Assembly (NCBI RefSeq): GCF_001612825.1
Contig: NZ_BDBE01000027.1
Location: forward strand, 1-64,000
From: Nocardia caishijiensis NBRC 108228
GTDB lineage: Bacteria; Actinomycetota; Actinomycetes; Mycobacteriales; Mycobacteriaceae
Direction: 5' to 3'
DNA length: 64,000 bases
A program made the translations under genes and the position numbers. Positions 12,775 through 25,033 of the stretch are shown here, piece after piece (the stretch's first letter is position 1; each line of letters opens with the position of its first letter). A model generated the notes under the pieces. It did no database searches. It had not been told where the DNA came from and saw only the letters and a list, made by a program, of their open reading frames with translations.

Positions 12775-13188
12775 AGCTGTCCGCCTCCTCCGCGTACTCT
12801 TTCCGGTCTTTAGCTGCGGGCAAGAGTGTAGCCCCCGGTCCGAGGGCCGAGACCCGAGGGACTTTTCGGCCCTGAACGCGCGGTTAGCCAAATAATTGCC
12901 ATGTGGCGCGATGCCCCGCTACCCGCACCGCGACACCCACATTCAGCTCGGCTGCCGTACACGGCCCCGCCGAGTAGCCGACATCGTCGGCGCGGGGCCA
13001 CACCCTCGAGGATGGGGGTGAGCCCCGGGCCGCATCCAACTGGGGCGAGGGGCGACCCCGCACACCACCCAGCGATGAGGGAGCGATCGCCGCCCACTCA
13101 GAAGGGTATCGGTGCTATAGCCGGACAGCGCCCGACGGGCGGGCAAGAATCACCTGCCTGTCTGTGCACGCCCCCTGGTAGCGGCCTG
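12775..13188. other. Non-coding gap between tsaC and prmC
   Basis: No convincing gene on either strand. It holds a GC-rich imperfect hairpin (12963-12973 with 12987-12999) and a short stem around 13127-13138 that could terminate prmC transcription. The tsaC promoter presumably lies in the lower part. The upstream in-frame extension of tsaC (to 12891) is arginine-rich and does not look translated. Confidence 0.6.
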
Positions 13189-14088
13189 TCAGGTGTTCGA
13201 GGGGCGACGCGCGGTGACGAAGCGTGGCTTGTCGGCGAGGTCGGTGTGTTCGGCGATGTCGGTGAGGTCGGCGGCCGAGAGCAGGGCCGCCACTCCCCCG
13301 CCGTTGGTGTCGTCGTGTTCGACGGCGGTGGCGCCACCGGGGCGCAGCAACCGGGCGATCGTGGGGACCATGCCGCGGATGACGTCGAGACCGTCCGGAC
13401 CGCCGAAGAGGGCACGGTGGGGGTCGTGGTCGGCGACTTCGGGGTCGAGGACCGCGTCCTGCGGGATGTAGGGCGGGTTGGCGACGACCAGGTCGGCGCG
13501 GGCGGTGAGGTGTTCGACCACGAACGGGTCGGTGACGTCACCGGAGTGCAGGGTGATGGGGGTGTCGCCCGCGGCGATGCGCGCGTCGGCGTTGCGGCGG
13601 GCCCAGCGCAGCGCGTCGGGATCGAGTTCGACGGCATGCACATCGGCATCCGGGCGAGCCTGCGCGATGGCCAGGGCCAGCGCGCCCGAGCCGGTGCACA
13701 GGTCGACGACGATCGGTGCGTGTGCGAACCGCCGCGACTCGAGGTAGCCGAGTGCCCAGGCGAGCAGCAACTCGGTTTCGGGGCGCGGCACGAACACACC
13801 GGGACCGACAGCGAGGTCGACCGCACCCAGCGGCGCGGTTCCGATCAAGTGCTGCAACGGGATTCGCGTCGCGCGCTGATCGACCGAGTGGTCGATGCGG
13901 CCTGCGGTCTCGGCGTCGATCATCGGGATCAGCGCCAGTCGCATGCGATCCACGCCGAGCGCATGTGCTGCCAGCATCTCCGCATCGAACATCGGCGAAC
14001 CGACACCAGCCTCGGCCAACCGTCCGGCCGCGGCAACGACCAAGGGGCGCAACGGCACTCGCTCGGTCGCCGCTTCGGGCACGCTCAC
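13189..14088 (-). CDS. prmC: Release factor N5-glutamine methyltransferase
   Basis: Methylates the Gln of the GGQ motif in release factors, increasing termination efficiency; its substrate gene prfA lies just upstream. The 299-aa protein has the N-terminal substrate domain with VFVPRPETE (98-106), the SAM-binding glycine loop VDLCTGSGALALA (128-140) and the catalytic NPPY motif (204-207). The GTG at 14088 has GGAGGG five bases upstream. A longer reading frame continues to 14568 but overlaps prfA and is arginine-rich. Confidence 0.94.
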   Translation of the reverse strand: MSVPEAATERVPLRPLVVAAAGRLAEAGVGSPMFDAEMLAAHALGVDRMRLALIPMIDAETAGRIDHSVDQRATRIPLQHLIGTAPLGAVDLAVGPGVFVPRPETELLLAWALGYLESRRFAHAPIVVDLCTGSGALALAIAQARPDADVHAVELDPDALRWARRNADARIAAGDTPITLHSGDVTDPFVVEHLTARADLVVANPPYIPQDAVLDPEVADHDPHRALFGGPDGLDVIRGMVPTIARLLRPGGATAVEHDDTNGGGVAALLSAADLTDIAEHTDLADKPRFVTARRPSNT

Positions 14089-14302
14089 GGCACCCTCCGT
14101 TCGGTCATCGCGGGCCGGGCGGCCGGGTGCGAGGTGCGACCGAGTCGCACCCCCACCCAGTGGAGTTGCCGCGGCGACCGCCCGCGGCCCCGATCGACCG
14201 CCGTCCGCCCGACTCGGACCGCAGTGCCGCACGCGGGCGCCGAGTCGTTCGCACGCAGACCGGCGCCGAGCGAAATCTCGCCGACCGGCGCGTGACGCTC
14301 CA

Positions 14303-15382
14303 TTACTCGGCAGCCATCCGGGCCTCGCGGTCGGCTTTGCCGAGCGCGTCGAGCAGCGCGTCCATGTCACCGTCGAGGACGGCGTCGAGGTTGTGCGCCT
14401 TGAACCCGATGCGGTGATCGGCGATCCGGTTCTCGGGGAAGTTGTAGGTGCGGATGCGCTCGGAGCGGTCGACGGTGCGGATCTGGCTGGCGCGACCGGC
14501 CGCCGCCTCCTGCTCGGCCTGTTCCTCGGCCAGCGCCTGCAAGCGCGCGGCCAGCACCTGCATGGCACGCGCCTTGTTCTGCAACTGGGAGCGTTCGTTC
14601 TGGCAGGTCACCACGATGCCCGAGGGCAGGTGGGTGATGCGGACGGCGGAGTCGGTGGTGTTCACGCCCTGACCGCCCTTGCCGGAGGACCGGTACACGT
14701 CGATGCGCAGGTCGGTCTCGTCGATCTGCACCTGCTCGACCTCGTCGGGCTCGGGGTAGATCAGCACGCCCGCGGCCGAGGTGTGGATGCGGCCCTGCGA
14801 TTCGGTCACCGGGACGCGCTGCACGCGGTGCACGCCACCCTCGAACTTGAACCGCGACCACACGCCGTCGCGCGCGGCGTCGCGGCTCTTGATCGACAGC
14901 GTCGCGTCCTTGTATCCGCCCAGGTCGGAGTAGGTGACGTCGAGCGTCTCCACCTTCCAGCCGTGCCGTTCGGCGTAGCGGATGTACATGCGCGCCAGGT
15001 CGGCGGCGAACAGCGCCGATTCCTCGCCGCCCTCGCCGGACTTCACCTCGAGCACCACGTCGTCGCCGTCGTGCGGGTCGCGCGGGGCCAGCAGGTCGGC
15101 AAGGGCCTGCTCGAGTTCGGCCAGCTGGGCTTCCAGGCCGGGCACCTCGGCGGCGAAGGTGGCGTCGTCGGCGGCCAGCTCACGAGCGGCCTCGAGGTCG
15201 TCGCGCACCGCTTCGAGTTTGCGGTAGGTGCTCATCACCGGCGCCAGCTCGGCGAACCGCTTCCCCACCCGGCGTGCCGCGCCCGCGTCGTTGTGCAGCG
15301 ACGGATCGGCCAGCTGCGTCTCCAGGCCCTGGTACTCGGCCAGGATGTCGTCGATGGCGGACGGGGCCGTCGGATCGGCCAT
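14303..15382 (-). CDS. prfA: Peptide chain release factor 1
   Basis: Recognises UAA and UAG in the ribosomal A site and triggers hydrolysis of the peptidyl-tRNA. 359 aa, usual length. The codon-recognition tripeptide PVT is at 191-193 (PAT in E. coli) and the catalytic GGQ at 236-238 in [10 protein letters not shown]. The ATG at 15382 gives the expected length; the frame is open further upstream but through repeat sequence. 214 bp separate it from prmC. Confidence 0.97.
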   Translation of the reverse strand: MADPTAPSAIDDILAEYQGLETQLADPSLHNDAGAARRVGKRFAELAPVMSTYRKLEAVRDDLEAARELAADDATFAAEVPGLEAQLAELEQALADLLAPRDPHDGDDVVLEVKSGEGGEESALFAADLARMYIRYAERHGWKVETLDVTYSDLGGYKDATLSIKSRDAARDGVWSRFKFEGGVHRVQRVPVTESQGRIHTSAAGVLIYPEPDEVEQVQIDETDLRIDVYRSSGKGGQGVNTTDSAVRITHLPSGIVVTCQNERSQLQNKARAMQVLAARLQALAEEQAEQEAAAGRASQIRTVDRSERIRTYNFPENRIADHRIGFKAHNLDAVLDGDMDALLDALGKADREARMAAE

Positions 15383-15437
15383 GCGGTGAACTCCTACTTG
15401 GAAGAAGACGGCTGGAAGTCTTTCCAGGCCGAAGGCC

Positions 15438-15535
15438 GTTCTCGGCCGCCTCGATCTGGACTGAGCGGAGGGTGCGACGAAGGAGTGCCCGGAGGGGAAG
15501 ATCGAGGCCGACCGGGCCGAGAGCCCGCGGCGCCC
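15438..15535 (+). repeat. Intergenic palindromic repeat, copy A
   Basis: About 97 bp between prfA and rpmE. Its first 58 bp match the reverse complement of copy B (15967-16063) at 56 positions, and the match continues with small differences to the end. Each copy is internally palindromic (GTTCTCGGCCGCC facing GGCCGAGA), so an RNA copy would fold as a long stem-loop. Confidence 0.85.
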
Positions 15536-15549
15536 GCGCCGCCAATGAC

Positions 15550-15582
15550 AACGCCCGGCCTGCGAATGCAGAACCGGGCGTC
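15550..15582 (-). terminator. Terminator downstream of rpmE
   Basis: ACGCCCGG and CCGGGCGT arms surround a loop of about 15 nt, starting 12 bp after the rpmE stop on the minus strand. The run after the stem is not a strong T tract (TTGTCATT). Confidence 0.65.
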
Positions 15583-15593
15583 GGGGGAGGCAA

Positions 15594-15830
15594 CTAGCTT
15601 TCGGCGTCGGCCTTCTTGGAACCGGCGCGCTTGCCGTAGCGAGCCTCGAAGCGAGCCACGCGGCCGCCGGTGTCGAGGATCTTCTGCTTGCCCGTGTAGA
15701 ACGGGTGGCACTGCGAGCAGACCTCGACCGTGATCTGGCCGGACTCCTTGGTGGAGCGAGTCTGGAAGGTGTTGCCGCAACCACACACGACGGTGGTGTC
15801 GACATACGTGGGGTGGATTCCTGCCTTCAT
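15594..15830 (-). CDS. rpmE: 50S ribosomal protein L31, zinc-binding type
   Basis: Small protein of the large subunit, 78 aa. Four cysteines at 16, 18, 38 and 41 (CGC and CSQC) form the zinc site, so this is the C+ paralogue rather than the zinc-free version made under zinc starvation. The C-terminus is Lys/Ala-rich. It stands alone between two copies of the same inverted repeat. Confidence 0.97.
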   Translation of the reverse strand: MKAGIHPTYVDTTVVCGCGNTFQTRSTKESGQITVEVCSQCHPFYTGKQKILDTGGRVARFEARYGKRAGSKKADAES

Positions 15831-15966
15831 GGGCGTCCTCTCGATAATGGTCGCCGGGTCGTATCCCCATGGAGTGGAGTACGTGAACCGGAACCGACTA
15901 GGCGGGATGTCTACGAGCTCGTAGACACACAGCGGTCCAGTATGCCACACAGTTACATAGCGGCTG

Positions 15967-16063
15967 GCGCCGCGGGTTCTCGGCCTGTTCCCTTGATCTT
16001 CCCTCCCTCCGGGCACTCCTTCGTCGCACCCTCCGGTCAGTCCAGATCAAGGCGGCCGAGAAC
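15967..16063 (-). repeat. Intergenic palindromic repeat, copy B (inverted relative to copy A)
   Basis: The reverse complement of this stretch matches copy A, with an extra GGAG-like insertion after the 58-bp core. It lies between rho and rpmE, so the two copies flank rpmE in opposite orientation about 430 bp apart. Confidence 0.85.
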
Positions 16064-16067
16064 CAGG

Positions 16068-16093
16068 AAAGACCCCGCCGTGGCGAGGCCTTT
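16068..16093 (-). terminator. Terminator downstream of rho
   Basis: Arms 16068-16079 and 16082-16093 pair at 10 of 12 positions on the minus strand, ending in a CTTTCC run, 16 bp after the rho stop. Confidence 0.7.
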
Positions 16094-16108
16094 CCTATGT
16101 ACTGAAGA

Positions 16109-18190
16109 TCACTCGTCGAGTGCGCCCGGCGCGGTCTTGGAGACCGACATCAGGAACTCGAGGTTGTTCTTCGACTTCTTCAACCGGTCGATGAGCAGGT
16201 CGATCGCCTGATGCGAATCCAGGCCCGAGAGCACCCGGCGCAGCTTGTGCAGCACCGCGGCCTCGTCCGGGGACATCAGCAGTTCGTCCTTGCGGGTGCT
16301 CGACAGGTTCACGTCGACCGCCGGGAACACGCGGCGCTCGGCGATCTTGCGGTCGAGCTTGAGCTCGGCGTTACCCGTGCCCTTGAACTCCTCGAAGATC
16401 ACCGTGTCGCCGGTGGAACCGGTCTCGACCAGCGCCGTGGCGATGATCGTGAGCGAGCCACCGTTCTCGATGTTGCGGGCCGCGCCGAGGAACCGCTTGG
16501 GCGGGTACAGCGCGGTCGAGTCGACACCACCGGAGAGGATGCGGCCCGAGGCGGGCGAGGAGTTGTTGTACGCGCGGCCCAATCGGGTGATCGAGTCGAG
16601 CAGCACCACAACGTCTTTGCCCATCTCCACCAGTCGCTTGGCCCGCTCGATGGCGAGCTCGGCGACGGAGGTGTGGTCGGCAGGCGGACGGTCGAAGGTG
16701 GAGGCGATGACCTCACCCTTCACCGAACGCTGCATGTCGGTGACCTCTTCGGGACGTTCGTCGACCAGCACGACCATGAGGTAGCACTCGGGGTTGTTGG
16801 TCGCGATCGCGTTGGCGATGTCTTGCACCACGGTCGTCTTACCGGCCTTGGGCGGGGAGACGATGAGCGCGCGCTGGCCCTTGCCGATCGGCATGATCAG
16901 GTCGATCACGCGGGTGCTCAGCTTGTTGGGCGTGGTCTCGAGGCGCAGTCGCTGGTTCGGGTACAGCGGGGTGAGCTTCTGGAAGTCGGGACGACGCCTG
17001 GCCGCCTCGACCTCGCCACCGTTGACGGTGTCCAGGCGCACCAGCGGGTCGAACTTCTGGCGCTGGTTGCTCTGCTCGCCGTCGCGCGGCGCGCGGACCG
17101 CGCCGGTGATGGCGTCACCGCGACGCAGGCCGTTCTTGCGGACCAGGTTCATCGACACGTACACGTCGTTGGGCCCGGCCAGGTAGCCGGAGGTCCGCAC
17201 GAAGGCGTAGTTGTCGAGCACGTCGAGGATGCCCGCGACGGGCTGCAGGACGTCGTCCTCACGGATCTCGAAGTCGCGCGCCTCGCCGCCGCCACCACCG
17301 GTGCCGCCGTCGCGGTCACGCCCGCGACGACGCTCACGGAACCGACGGCCCCGGCGCCCGCGGCCGCCTTCCTCGTCGTCGCCACCGCGATCACGGTCGT
17401 CGCGCGGGCCACGATTGCCGCCCGCGTTGCCGTTCTGGTTCTGGTTGCGCTCGCCGCGCTCGTTCTGGTTGCGGTCGTTCTGATTACGCTCGCCACCGGC
17501 ATTGCGGTCGCCACCGGCATTGCGGTCGTTGCGCTCGCGGCGACGCTCGCCCTGCTCGCCACCGTCGGCCTGCTTGGGCTCCTCGGTGCGATTCTCGGCG
17601 GGGGCGTTCTCGCCGCCACCGGAACGGGCCTGGTCACGACCGCGACGCTGCCTGCCACGGCCACGCTGACCGCTCTCGCGACCGGACTCCTCGCCCGCCT
17701 CGGCGGGGGCTTCGGTCTTGGCCTCGACCGGCTTGGTCGAAGCGGTCTCGGGCTCGGCCTGCTTGGTCTCGGTGGCCTTGGTCTCGACCGGCTTCACCTC
17801 GGCCGTCTTCGCCTCTGCCGCCTTGGATTCGGCGGCGGGCTTCTCGGCCTTGGCCGGGCGCTCCCGCTTGGCGGGGGCCTCGGCGGTGGCAGGCGCGTCG
17901 GCCGTCACGGCGGCGGCTTCGGCAGGCTTGGCACCCTTGGCAGGCGCTCCGGCCTGGTTTTCTTTGATTGCGGCGATGAGATCGCCCTTGCGCATACCGG
18001 AGGTGCCTCGGATACCGAGTTCCCCAGCGAGCGCACGCAACTGCGGCAACAGCATTCCAGTCAGCCCCGATCGTGCGACGTCGGTGTGTTCGCTCATCTT
18101 CGAAATCTGTCCGGATTCACTTTCGCGGCCGCCCGAATTCGTCGGGTCGGTATCCACCCCGGGTGTCGCGAGCAGGTCCGTTTCTGTCAC
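16109..18190 (-). CDS. rho: Transcription termination factor Rho
   Basis: Hexameric RNA-dependent ATPase that ends unstructured transcripts. 693 aa, far longer than E. coli Rho (419). N-terminal Rho_N/SAP-like helix region is about residues 42-78. Residues 80-305 are low complexity: first Ala/Glu/Lys/Pro, then Arg/Asn/Gly repeats such as DRNAGGDRNAGGERNQ. The RNA-binding fold then starts near 310 and the Walker A PKAGKTT is at 447-453. The GTG at 18190 has GGAAAGGA five bases upstream and gives MTETDLL, as in mycobacterial Rho. Confidence 0.96.
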   Translation of the reverse strand: MTETDLLATPGVDTDPTNSGGRESESGQISKMSEHTDVARSGLTGMLLPQLRALAGELGIRGTSGMRKGDLIAAIKENQAGAPAKGAKPAEAAAVTADAPATAEAPAKRERPAKAEKPAAESKAAEAKTAEVKPVETKATETKQAEPETASTKPVEAKTEAPAEAGEESGRESGQRGRGRQRRGRDQARSGGGENAPAENRTEEPKQADGGEQGERRRERNDRNAGGDRNAGGERNQNDRNQNERGERNQNQNGNAGGNRGPRDDRDRGGDDEEGGRGRRGRRFRERRRGRDRDGGTGGGGGEARDFEIREDDVLQPVAGILDVLDNYAFVRTSGYLAGPNDVYVSMNLVRKNGLRRGDAITGAVRAPRDGEQSNQRQKFDPLVRLDTVNGGEVEAARRRPDFQKLTPLYPNQRLRLETTPNKLSTRVIDLIMPIGKGQRALIVSPPKAGKTTVVQDIANAIATNNPECYLMVVLVDERPEEVTDMQRSVKGEVIASTFDRPPADHTSVAELAIERAKRLVEMGKDVVVLLDSITRLGRAYNNSSPASGRILSGGVDSTALYPPKRFLGAARNIENGGSLTIIATALVETGSTGDTVIFEEFKGTGNAELKLDRKIAERRVFPAVDVNLSSTRKDELLMSPDEAAVLHKLRRVLSGLDSHQAIDLLIDRLKKSKNNLEFLMSVSKTAPGALDE

Positions 18191-18454
18191 GGAAATCCTT
18201 TCCTTCCCTCGAATGCCGTGTGCTGAGTCGAGGGTTCGTTCCGCAGACCCGGCAACATATGCCGAGCTCGGATTATGCGTCCCACAGGACGCTTGTGCCG
18301 TACTACCCGCCCCGCCGGACCGGAGGCTTCGCCACCAGAAGAAAGTGGTAAGGGGAGCGATTGCCCTGATGAAGCACCGGCGTCTGATGCGCACGATGTA
18401 CGGACCAGCCCAGAATAGCCGCCTACCACGAACAACGGCAAGGCAGGCACGCCG

Positions 18455-20497
<2,043 letters not shown>

Positions 20498-20501
<4 letters not shown>

Positions 20502-21832
20502 GATTCTTCGGTGCCTTCCAGTCTGAGAACGCTGGTCACAGCGGTGACGGAATCCATCTCCGCCAGTACCGCGACAGTATCGGCCAGCGACGACTCCACC
20601 GCATGGTGGGTGACGACCACGAGCCGGGCGCCGTCGCCGTGACCCTGCTGACGCACGGTGGAGATGCTCACCCCGTGCTGGGCGAAGGTGTCGGCGACCG
20701 CGGCGAGCACGCCGGGACGGTCCTCCACCTGCAGGTTCACGTGGTAGCGGGTGGGGGTGTCGCCGATCGGCGCGATCGGCAGCTCAGCATAAACCGATTC
20801 GCCGGGCGCGCGACCACCGTAGAACTTGTTGCGGGCCGCCATCACCAGGTCGCCGAGCACGGCCGAGGCGGTCGGCGCGCCGCCCGCGCCCTGCCCGTAG
20901 AACATCAGGCGACCGGCGTTGTCGGCCTCCACCACCACGGCGTTGAACGCGCCGTTGACCGAGGCCAGCGGGTGCTTGCGCGGGATGAGCGCCGGGTACA
21001 CGCGCACCGAGACGCGGTCCTTACCGCCTTCGGCCGCGCTCGGCTCACCGGGGACGCGCTCGCAGATGGCCAGCAGCTTCACCGTGCAGCCGACGGCCGA
21101 GGCGGTCTCGAGGTCTTCGGCGGTGATCTTGGAGATGCCCTCGCGGTACACGTCGGCGGCGGTGACGCGGGTGTGGAACGCCAGCGAGGCCAGGATCGCG
21201 GCCTTGGCGGCGGCGTCGTAGCCCTCCACGTCGGCGGTGGGGTCGGCCTCGGCGTAACCCAGGTCGGTGGCCTCGGCGAGCACGTCGTCGTAGGCGGCGC
21301 CGGTCTCGTCCATCGCGGAGAGGATGAAGTTGGTCGTGCCGTTCACGATGCCGACAACCTTGTTCACCCGGTCACCCGAGAGCGACTGGATCAGCGGACG
21401 CACCACCGGGATCGCACCGGCGACGGCGGCCTCGAAGTACAGGTCGGCGCGGCTGCCCTCGGCGGCGGCGGCCAGTTCGCCGGTGTAGTCGGCCAGCAGC
21501 GCCTTGTTGGCGGTGACCACGGACTTGCCAGCGTTGAGGGCGTCGCGGATAAGCTTGCGGGCCGGGTCGATGCCGCCCATCACCTCGACGACCAGGTCGA
21601 CATCGTCGCGCGCGACGAGAGCCTCGGCGTCGGTGGTGAGCAGCTCGGCGGGCAGCCCGCGGTCCTTGGCCAGGTCGCGCACGGCGACACCGCGCAGCAC
21701 CAGCGGCGCACCCACCCGCGAGGCCAGGTCGTCGGCGTGGTCGCGCAGCACGCGCACCACCTCGGTGCCGACGGTGCCCATGCCGAGCACGGCTACGCCG
21801 AGCGGACGCCCCGCGTCGTTGGTGCCGTTCAT
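20498..21832 (-). CDS. hom: Homoserine dehydrogenase
   Basis: Reduces aspartate semialdehyde to homoserine with NAD(P)H. 444 aa with an N-terminal Rossmann motif GMGTVG (17-22), a catalytic domain containing NGTTNFI, and a C-terminal ACT domain (about 365-440), which in relatives mediates threonine feedback. Start ATG overlaps the lysA stop by four bases, as does its own stop with thrC: a tightly coupled operon. Confidence 0.97.
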
Positions 21833-23250
21833 CCTTCTACCTCCAGGCTGAGCAGGTCCGCCACCGTTTCCCGGCGCAGAATCAGTCGCGATTCCCCGTC
21901 GCGCACCGCGACCACGGCGGGCCGGGTGAGCAGGTTGTAGCGACTCGACATCGAGTAGCAGTACGCCCCCGTCGCCGCGACCGCGACCAGGTCGCCCGGT
22001 CCGGCGTCGGCGGGCATCCACGTGTCACGGATGACGATATCGCCGCTCTCGCAATGCTTTCCGACCACGCGCGCCACGACCGGGTGCGCGTCGGAGGACC
22101 GCGAGACCAGACGGCAATCGTAATCGGCCTGGTAGAGCGCGGGGCGGATATTGTCGCTCATCCCGCCGTCGACGCTCACGTACCGGCGACGCGCGCCGCC
22201 GTCGAGCTCGACATCCTTGATGGTGCCGACCTCGTAGAGGGTGACAGTGCCCGGACCGGCGATGGCGCGACCGGGTTCGACGGCGATGATCGGCTCGGGC
22301 AGCCCGGCGCGGGTGGCCTCGGCGGCGACCAGGTCGCGCAGCTTGGCGGCGAACTCGTCGAGCTCGGGCGGGTTGTCGCTGGGCAGGTAGGCGATGCCGA
22401 GGCCGCCGCCCAGGTCGAGGGTGGAGATCTGGGCGGTGCGCTCGACACCGAACTTGTCGATGGCCTCGCGCAGCAGGCCGAGCATGCGGCGGGCGGCGAT
22501 CTCGAAGCCGTCGAGCTCGAAGATCTGCGAACCGATGTGGCTGTGCAGGCCGACCAGGCGCAGATTGTCGGCCTCGAAGACACGGGCGAGGGCTTCCATC
22601 GCGTCGCCACCGGCGATCGAGAAGCCGAACTTCTGGTCCTCGTGGGCGGTGGAGATGTACTCGTGGGTGTGCGCTTCGACGCCGACGGTCACGCGGACCA
22701 GCACGTCCTGCACCACCCCCGCCGCACCGGCGACAGCCTCGAGCCGTTCGATCTCGTAGAGCGAATCGACGACCACATGTCCCACGCCCGCCGCGACGGC
22801 GGCTTCCAACTCGGGGACGGATTTGTTGTTGCCGTGCAGCGCGATCCGCTCGGCCGGGAAACCCGCGTTGAGGGCGATGGCCAGCTCACCACCGGAGCAC
22901 ACGTCGAGCGACAGGCCCTCGTCGCGGATCCAGCGGGCGATCTCACCGCACAGGAACGCCTTCGACGCGTAGTGCACGCGCGCGGCGGTGCCGAACGCGG
23001 CGACCATGTCGCGGCAGCGCGAGCGGAAGTCGTCCTCGTCGATCACGAACAGCGGGGTGCCGTACTGAGCGGCCAGTTCGGTGACGGGGATGCCCGCCAA
23101 CCGGACCACGCCGTCGTCACCACGTGAGGCGTTGCGCGGCCACACGTGTTCGGGCAGGTCGATCATCTCGCGCGGATCGGTCGGCCGCTCACCGAGGGTC
23201 GGGGCGTGCGGGATCTCGGCGTGCCGAGGCCCGGCGGGGTGTGCACTCAT
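21829..23250 (-). CDS. lysA: Diaminopimelate decarboxylase
   Basis: Last step of lysine synthesis, converting meso-diaminopimelate to lysine. 473 aa, with an N-terminal extension of about 30 residues relative to E. coli as in other mycolata. PLP lysine is Lys97 in HYASKAF; the HIGSQ and CESGD motifs of fold-type III decarboxylases are present. Lies 31 bp downstream of argS and opens the threonine block. Confidence 0.97.
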   Translation of the reverse strand: MSAHPAGPRHAEIPHAPTLGERPTDPREMIDLPEHVWPRNASRGDDGVVRLAGIPVTELAAQYGTPLFVIDEDDFRSRCRDMVAAFGTAARVHYASKAFLCGEIARWIRDEGLSLDVCSGGELAIALNAGFPAERIALHGNNKSVPELEAAVAAGVGHVVVDSLYEIERLEAVAGAAGVVQDVLVRVTVGVEAHTHEYISTAHEDQKFGFSIAGGDAMEALARVFEADNLRLVGLHSHIGSQIFELDGFEIAARRMLGLLREAIDKFGVERTAQISTLDLGGGLGIAYLPSDNPPELDEFAAKLRDLVAAEATRAGLPEPIIAVEPGRAIAGPGTVTLYEVGTIKDVELDGGARRRYVSVDGGMSDNIRPALYQADYDCRLVSRSSDAHPVVARVVGKHCESGDIVIRDTWMPADAGPGDLVAVAATGAYCYSMSSRYNLLTRPAVVAVRDGESRLILRRETVADLLSLEVEG

Positions 23251-23281
23251 CGAGCGTCCTTCCTGAAAAAGTCTGCGGAGC

Positions 23282-24943
23282 TCACATGCGCTCCGGTGCG
23301 CTCACGCCGAGCAGGGCCAGGCCGTTGGCCAGCACCTGACGGGTCGCCTTCACCAATTCGAGGCGGGCGGCATTGAGCGGGCTGACGGCATCGTCGCCCT
23401 TGGGCAGCACACGCATGTCGTCGTCGGACTGGAACGGGTGATACACCCCGGCCAGTTCTTCGAGGTAACGGGCGATCCGGTGCGGTTCGCGGGTCTCGGC
23501 GGCGGTGGCCACCACGCGCGGGAAATCACCGAGGGTACGGATCAGGTCACCTTCGCGACCGGACGTCATCAGCGCGAAATCCGGTGTCGCAGTGGCGAAT
23601 TCGGGGTACTTGGCGGCATTGCCGATGATGCTGTTGGTGCGCGAGTGCGCGTACTGCACGTAGTACACCGGGTTCTCGTTGCCCGCCTTGGTCCACAGGT
23701 CGAGGTCGATGTCGATGCTCGAGTTCACCGAGGACCGCACCAGCGAGTAGCGGGCCGCGTCGACGCCGATCTGCTCGACCAGGTCGTTGAGCGTCACCAC
23801 GGTGCCCGCGCGCTTGCTCATCTTCACCGCCTGGCCCTCCTTGACCAGGTTCACCATCTGCCCGATCAGCACCTCGACGGTGTCGGGGTCGTCGCCGAAG
23901 GCGGCCGCGGCGGCCTTCAACCGGCCGATGTAGCCGTGGTGGTCGGCGCCGAGCATGTAGATGGCCAGGTCGAAGCCGCGCGAGCGCTTGTTCTGGAAGT
24001 AGGCGATGTCACCGGCGATGTAGGCGGCGTTGCCGTCGCTCTTGAGGACCACCCGGTCCTTGTCGTCGCCGAACTCGGTGGAGGCGATCCACCACGCGCC
24101 GTCCTTCTCGTACAGGTTGCCCGAGTTCTTCAGCTGCTCGACCGCGCGCTCCACGGCGCCGGAGGCGAACAGCTCGCTCTCGTTGAAGTACACGTCGAAA
24201 TCGGTGCCGAAATCGTGCAGATCCTGCTTGATCTGGGCGAACATCTGCTGCACGCCCTCGCGCCGGAACAGCTCGTGGCGCTCGTCGGCGGGCCGGGTGA
24301 GCGCGTCGGGGTGCGCGGCGACGATGCTCGCGGCGATCTCCTGGATGTACTCGCCCGCGTACCCGTCCTCGGGAGTCGGCTCGCCGAGCGCGGCCGCGAC
24401 CAGCGACTTCGCGAACCGGTCGATCTGGGCGCCGTGGTCGTTGAAGTAGTACTCGCGGGTCACGTCGGCGCCCTCGGCGGCCAGGATGCGGCCGAGCGCG
24501 TCACCGACCGCCGCCCAGCGGGTGCCGCCGAGGTGCACGGGACCGGTCGGGTTGGCGGAGACGAATTCGAGGTTGATCTTGGTGCCGGTCAGCGCCGTGC
24601 CGGTGCCGTACTTCTCCCCCGCGGTCAGGATCTGGGTGACGATCGCGCCCTGCGCCGACGCGGCCAGCCGGATGTTCAGGAAGCCGGGACCCGCCACCTC
24701 GGCGACCTCGACGCCCTCGGCGGCCGACAACGCCTCGGCCAGCCAACCCGCCAGCTCACGCGGATTCGTACCCACCCGCTTGGCCACCTGCATCGCCACA
24801 TTCGTGGCATAGTCGCCGTGTTCGGGGTTGCGCGGACGCTCCACTGTGACCTGCTCGGGCAGGACCGACGAGTCCAGTCCACGTTCGACAAGCACCTTCG
24901 CGGCGGTGGTGCGAAGGAGATCTGCAAGGTCAGCTGGAGTCAC
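23282..24943 (-). CDS. argS: Arginyl-tRNA synthetase
   Basis: Charges tRNA-Arg, for which one gene lies nearby at 26718. Class I synthetase of 553 aa. The HIGH-type signature reads HLGG (137-140) in [13 protein letters not shown], and the KMSKS-type loop reads KMSKRAGT. The start is a GTG at 24943. Divergent from the DUF3105 gene with a short shared upstream region. Confidence 0.97.
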   Translation of the reverse strand: MTPADLADLLRTTAAKVLVERGLDSSVLPEQVTVERPRNPEHGDYATNVAMQVAKRVGTNPRELAGWLAEALSAAEGVEVAEVAGPGFLNIRLAASAQGAIVTQILTAGEKYGTGTALTGTKINLEFVSANPTGPVHLGGTRWAAVGDALGRILAAEGADVTREYYFNDHGAQIDRFAKSLVAAALGEPTPEDGYAGEYIQEIAASIVAAHPDALTRPADERHELFRREGVQQMFAQIKQDLHDFGTDFDVYFNESELFASGAVERAVEQLKNSGNLYEKDGAWWIASTEFGDDKDRVVLKSDGNAAYIAGDIAYFQNKRSRGFDLAIYMLGADHHGYIGRLKAAAAAFGDDPDTVEVLIGQMVNLVKEGQAVKMSKRAGTVVTLNDLVEQIGVDAARYSLVRSSVNSSIDIDLDLWTKAGNENPVYYVQYAHSRTNSIIGNAAKYPEFATATPDFALMTSGREGDLIRTLGDFPRVVATAAETREPHRIARYLEELAGVYHPFQSDDDMRVLPKGDDAVSPLNAARLELVKATRQVLANGLALLGVSAPERM

Positions 24944-25033
24944 GAGTCTCTATCCTATTGGCTGGGCGGCTCGCAACCACGACCGCCCGCCATGAACGCC
25001 ACCGATCCATACGTCGAAAGAGCTAACCGAGCG

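Noticed and set aside
14085..14303. 72-codon frame between prmC and prfA
   Set aside because: Overlaps the prmC start, arginine-rich, not conserved-looking.
16211..18226. 671-codon plus-strand reading frame opposite rho
   Set aside because: Mirrors the low-complexity Rho insert; rich in Val/Leu/Gly/Ala repeats from the complementary strand and lacks a ribosome site.
24944..25033. TAGGAT as a -10 element for argS
   Set aside because: The nearest -35-like sequence is at the wrong spacing (13 bp); not reported as a promoter.
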